In this document: piece by piece, positions 63,737 to 64,000 of the stretch
Layout of the letters: each line of letters starts with the position of its first letter
How positions within the stretch are numbered: the stretch's first letter is position 1
Source of the DNA: Gammaproteobacteria bacterium
GTDB lineage: Bacteria; Pseudomonadota; Gammaproteobacteria; Pseudomonadales; Pseudohongiellaceae
Direction of reading: 5' to 3'
Length of the DNA: 64,000 bases
Assembly (NCBI GenBank): GCA_021773355.1
Contig: JAJFKE010000031.1
Coordinates: forward strand, 1-64,000
Translations under genes and position numbers: made by a program
The notes under the pieces: generated by a model
What the model saw: the letters and a program-made list of their open reading frames with translations, nothing else
Told to the model about the DNA's origin: nothing
The model's database searches: none

Positions 63737-63827
63737 GTATAACAATGCAATGCATCGGAGCCGCGAAGCCGGATGTATTCAAGTGGACAACCACTCGTCG
63801 CGGCCCGGTGATTGCTGATGTGATGTG
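63737..63827 (+). repeat. degenerate attC-like palindrome
   Basis: GTATAACAATGCAATGCA at the left, then GCCGCGA (63760-63766) pairing with TCGCGGC (63798-63804), then GGTGATTGCTGATGTGATGTG at the right. This resembles longer attC sites, where the right end would be ...GTTATAC; here the core reads GTGATGT, so the right box looks mutated. It starts 12 bases after the SnoaL stop, where a cassette attC would lie. Confidence 0.4.
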
Positions 63828-63858
63828 TTTCTTAGTCGAAAAGAATGGAGGTTCGTAA

Positions 63859-64000
63859 TTGGAATTATCGCAAATCAACGAATGGCTTTCCCTAGTGGCT
63901 AATATTGGTGTTTTATTGGGCATTGCCTTTCTTATTGTAGAAATAAAGCAGAACACCGAGGCGCATCGATCGGATTCGAGAAAAGCTCTTATGGCCAACG
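63859..64000 (+). CDS. N-terminal part of a small membrane protein (cut by window end)
   Basis: A frame from TTG at 63859, with GGAGG seven bases before it, runs open to the window end. It encodes 'INEWLSLVANIGVLLGIAF' with one TM helix and 'IVEIKQNTEAHRSDSRKA'. This 'WLSLVANIGVLLGI' type of N-terminus is common in uncharacterised single-TM proteins of marine and environmental gammaproteobacteria. Function unknown. It may be the next cassette after the SnoaL gene. Confidence 0.6.
   Translation, partial: MELSQINEWLSLVANIGVLLGIAFLIVEIKQNTEAHRSDSRKALMAN

Overview
The window looks like the chromosome of an AT-rich gammaproteobacterium. The block alaS, lysC, csrA on the minus strand (53647-58125) is the order found in Pseudomonas/Cellvibrio-type genomes and marks core genome. 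To its left, about 52 kb is accessory DNA dominated by one non-ribosomal peptide synthetase (NRPS) locus. Gene islands there are separated by long AT-rich gaps and decayed coding fragments, which suggests recombination or genome erosion, possibly a symbiont lifestyle (inference).

Region 1 (1-11000) holds accessory and tailoring genes on both strands. These are two SyrP-like Fe(II)/2-oxoglutarate hydroxylases, a CmlA-like diiron beta-hydroxylase, a membrane fatty-acid desaturase, a JmjC/cupin-like oxygenase, a SAM methyltransferase, an MbtH protein, and an unusual ZZ-zinc-finger/trypsin-like protein.

Region 2 (11109-16282, minus) is a trans-acting amino-acid chlorination cassette. It has a SyrB2-type non-haem iron halogenase with the diagnostic HxA site, a free-standing carrier protein, a free-standing adenylation domain with a valine-type code, a Cys-nucleophile alpha/beta hydrolase resembling the SyrC/CmaE aminoacyl shuttles, a type II thioesterase and a small unknown protein.

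Region 3 (16508-48723, minus) holds export and assembly: an FtsX/MacB-type permease, a SyrD/PvdE-type ABC exporter, a periplasmic penicillin-acylase-type Ntn hydrolase, and three overlapping NRPS genes. The assembly line reads FAAL-ACP-C-A(Thr)-PCP-Cy-A(Cys; embedded oxidase)-PCP-E* | TubC-C-C*-A(Orn-like)-PCP | TubC-C-A(unassigned)-PCP-C-A(Gln; embedded methyltransferase)-PCP-TE. Asterisks mark domains with broken motifs. The inferred product is a fatty-acylated Thr-thiazole peptide ending in N-methyl-Gln, with a chlorinated valine-type residue and possibly beta-hydroxylations. An exporter and a periplasmic deacylase suggest a prodrug step as in pyoverdine maturation (inference). I recognise no described compound with this exact set.

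Region 4 (48724-53646) is mostly non-coding: one two-domain GNAT acetyltransferase plus frameshifted remnants. Region 5 (53647-62834) is core and conserved: csrA, lysC, alaS, an AI-2E/PerM-family membrane protein, then a plus-strand Ser/Thr kinase (active kinase plus pseudokinase), PP2C phosphatase and FHA protein. Region 6 (62835-64000) carries a truncated tRNA-Phe-like 3' end interrupted by hairpins, a glyoxalase fragment, and a SnoaL-like gene lying between two attC-like palindromes, resembling integron cassettes.
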